Source of the DNA: Alligator mississippiensis
Lineage: Eukaryota; Chordata; Crocodylia; Alligatoridae
Assembly: GCF_030867095.1 (NCBI RefSeq)
Contig: NC_081837.1
Location: 19,428,501 to 19,492,500, forward strand
Reading direction: 5' to 3'
Length of the DNA: 64,000 nucleotides
Within the stretch, counting starts at the first letter, position 1. Every line of letters begins with the position of its first letter. Position numbers and translations under genes: made by a program. Below the pieces are notes generated by a model that saw nothing but the letters and a program-made list of their open reading frames with translations, made no database searches and was not told where the DNA came from. This document shows, one piece after another, positions 63,575 through 64,000 of the stretch.

Positions 63575-64000
63575 TGGCGACGAGGATGGGATTGAGATTG
63601 GGAGAGAACTCGCACATGGGATCGAGATTGGGAGAGAACTCGCACATAGGATTGAGATCGGGAGAGAGTGCGCACGTAACAACTCAGACGGAATTAAGAG
63701 AAAGCACGCTCGATTTAGAATTAGTTAGGAATTGCCCTTGGCGCAATAATCAACACCAAGTGAAAAGCTTTGAAGAGTTAGAGATCCATATCGCTTACCA
63801 CCAGGTGGGTGGAACGGGTGAAAGATTTGTAAGCGGCCGTTTGTCGCTAAAGGGAGAAGAGGGAATCTCCGAAGACAGAACCCCGAAAGAGAGGGATGTG
63901 TATTTGCTCCCTGCGGCATTCGGGTGTATAATGAGAGATGAGCAGGTCCTGTTTAGGCCCCTCGATACTGTGTCCTTCGCCGAACCCAACCCGGCGGGCG
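63502..64000 (+). CDS. Open frame running off the window, retroelement gag candidate
   Basis: The frame with ATG at 63,502 (second choice 63,574) has no stop up to base 64,000, that is 166 codons; it is open back to TGA at 63,370. The 63,574 ATG overlaps the primer site. Three in-frame 30-nt repeats (63,588-63,617, 63,618-63,647, 63,648-63,677) encode decapeptides such as GLRLGENSH. After them the composition is mixed and globular-looking, with HIAYHQVGGTGERFVSG and AAFGCIMRDEQVLF. I recognise no family. By position it would be the start of gag or a leader protein. It is partial here. Confidence 0.5.
   Translation, partial: MVARMGSESPPHVATRAGSGPGPHMATRMGLRLGENSHMGSRLGENSHIGLRSGESAHVTTQTELRESTLDLELVRNCPWRNNQHQVKSFEELEIHIAYHQVGGTGERFVSGRLSLKGEEGISEDRTPKERDVYLLPAAFGCIMRDEQVLFRPLDTVSFAEPNPAG
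63575..63593 (+). other. Primer binding site, tRNA-Ser(GCT) type
   Basis: TGGCGACGAGGATGGGATT equals, over 19 bases, the complement of the 3' end of vertebrate tRNA-Ser(GCT) including CCA, as I know that tRNA. A shorter match, TGGCGACGAGG, is at 63,539-63,549. Confidence 0.75.

Noticed and set aside
63588..63677. Regular 30-base repeats considered as a CRISPR array
   Set aside because: Units are directly adjacent without spacers, in a vertebrate retroelement context and in coding phase.

Overview
The window is vertebrate nuclear DNA, most likely from a reptile and possibly a crocodilian. The signs are CR1 LINE tails ending in TCTATGAAA-type repeats, many hAT and Harbinger-type non-autonomous DNA transposons, tRNA-derived SINEs, a Sushi-type Ty3/gypsy fragment, and split genes with GT-AG exons. 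The species guess is inference. Nothing bacterial is present.

Host genes, left to right. Four blocks on the + strand (about 1.54-2.68, 5.70-6.08, 17.84-18.21 and 20.24-20.76 kb) together read as a long, helicase-bearing Schlafen (SLFN) gene. It is broken by stops and frameshifts and split by later insertions. Inside it, at 9.96-14.20 kb on the same strand, is a chain of short GT-AG exons that keeps a coiled-coil reading frame and resembles no protein I can name. At 37.5-39.5 kb on the - strand lie the last two exons of UNC45B, a myosin chaperone. SLFN genes lie beside UNC45B in mammals too, so the two identifications support each other. At 55.1-55.4 kb on the - strand is one SRCR-domain exon with a one-base frameshift.

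Retroviral content. A provirus on the - strand (42,538-51,387) is apparently complete. It has nearly identical LTRs, a tRNA-His primer site, gag joined in frame to pol through an amber codon, an extra 62-codon membrane-protein ORF starting directly after the pol stop, env, and a polypurine tract. A second, 5'-truncated copy on the + strand (about 14.92-17.49 kb) lacks gag and pol but keeps the 62-codon ORF open. A third copy is a pol scrap at 40.1-40.8 kb. Two possible solo LTRs and a gypsy reverse-transcriptase relic are also present.

Right end. A decayed 3' half of 18S rRNA (- strand, 61,648-62,602), with GC-rich ITS1-like DNA beside it, stops abruptly at the TG of a different LTR. That LTR leads into a tRNA-Ser(GCT)-type primer site and a reading frame that stays open to the window edge, so a second retroelement appears to have inserted into an old ribosomal DNA fragment.

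The rest is repeat-rich intergenic or intronic DNA. All identifications come from reading motifs and frames; no database search was possible.
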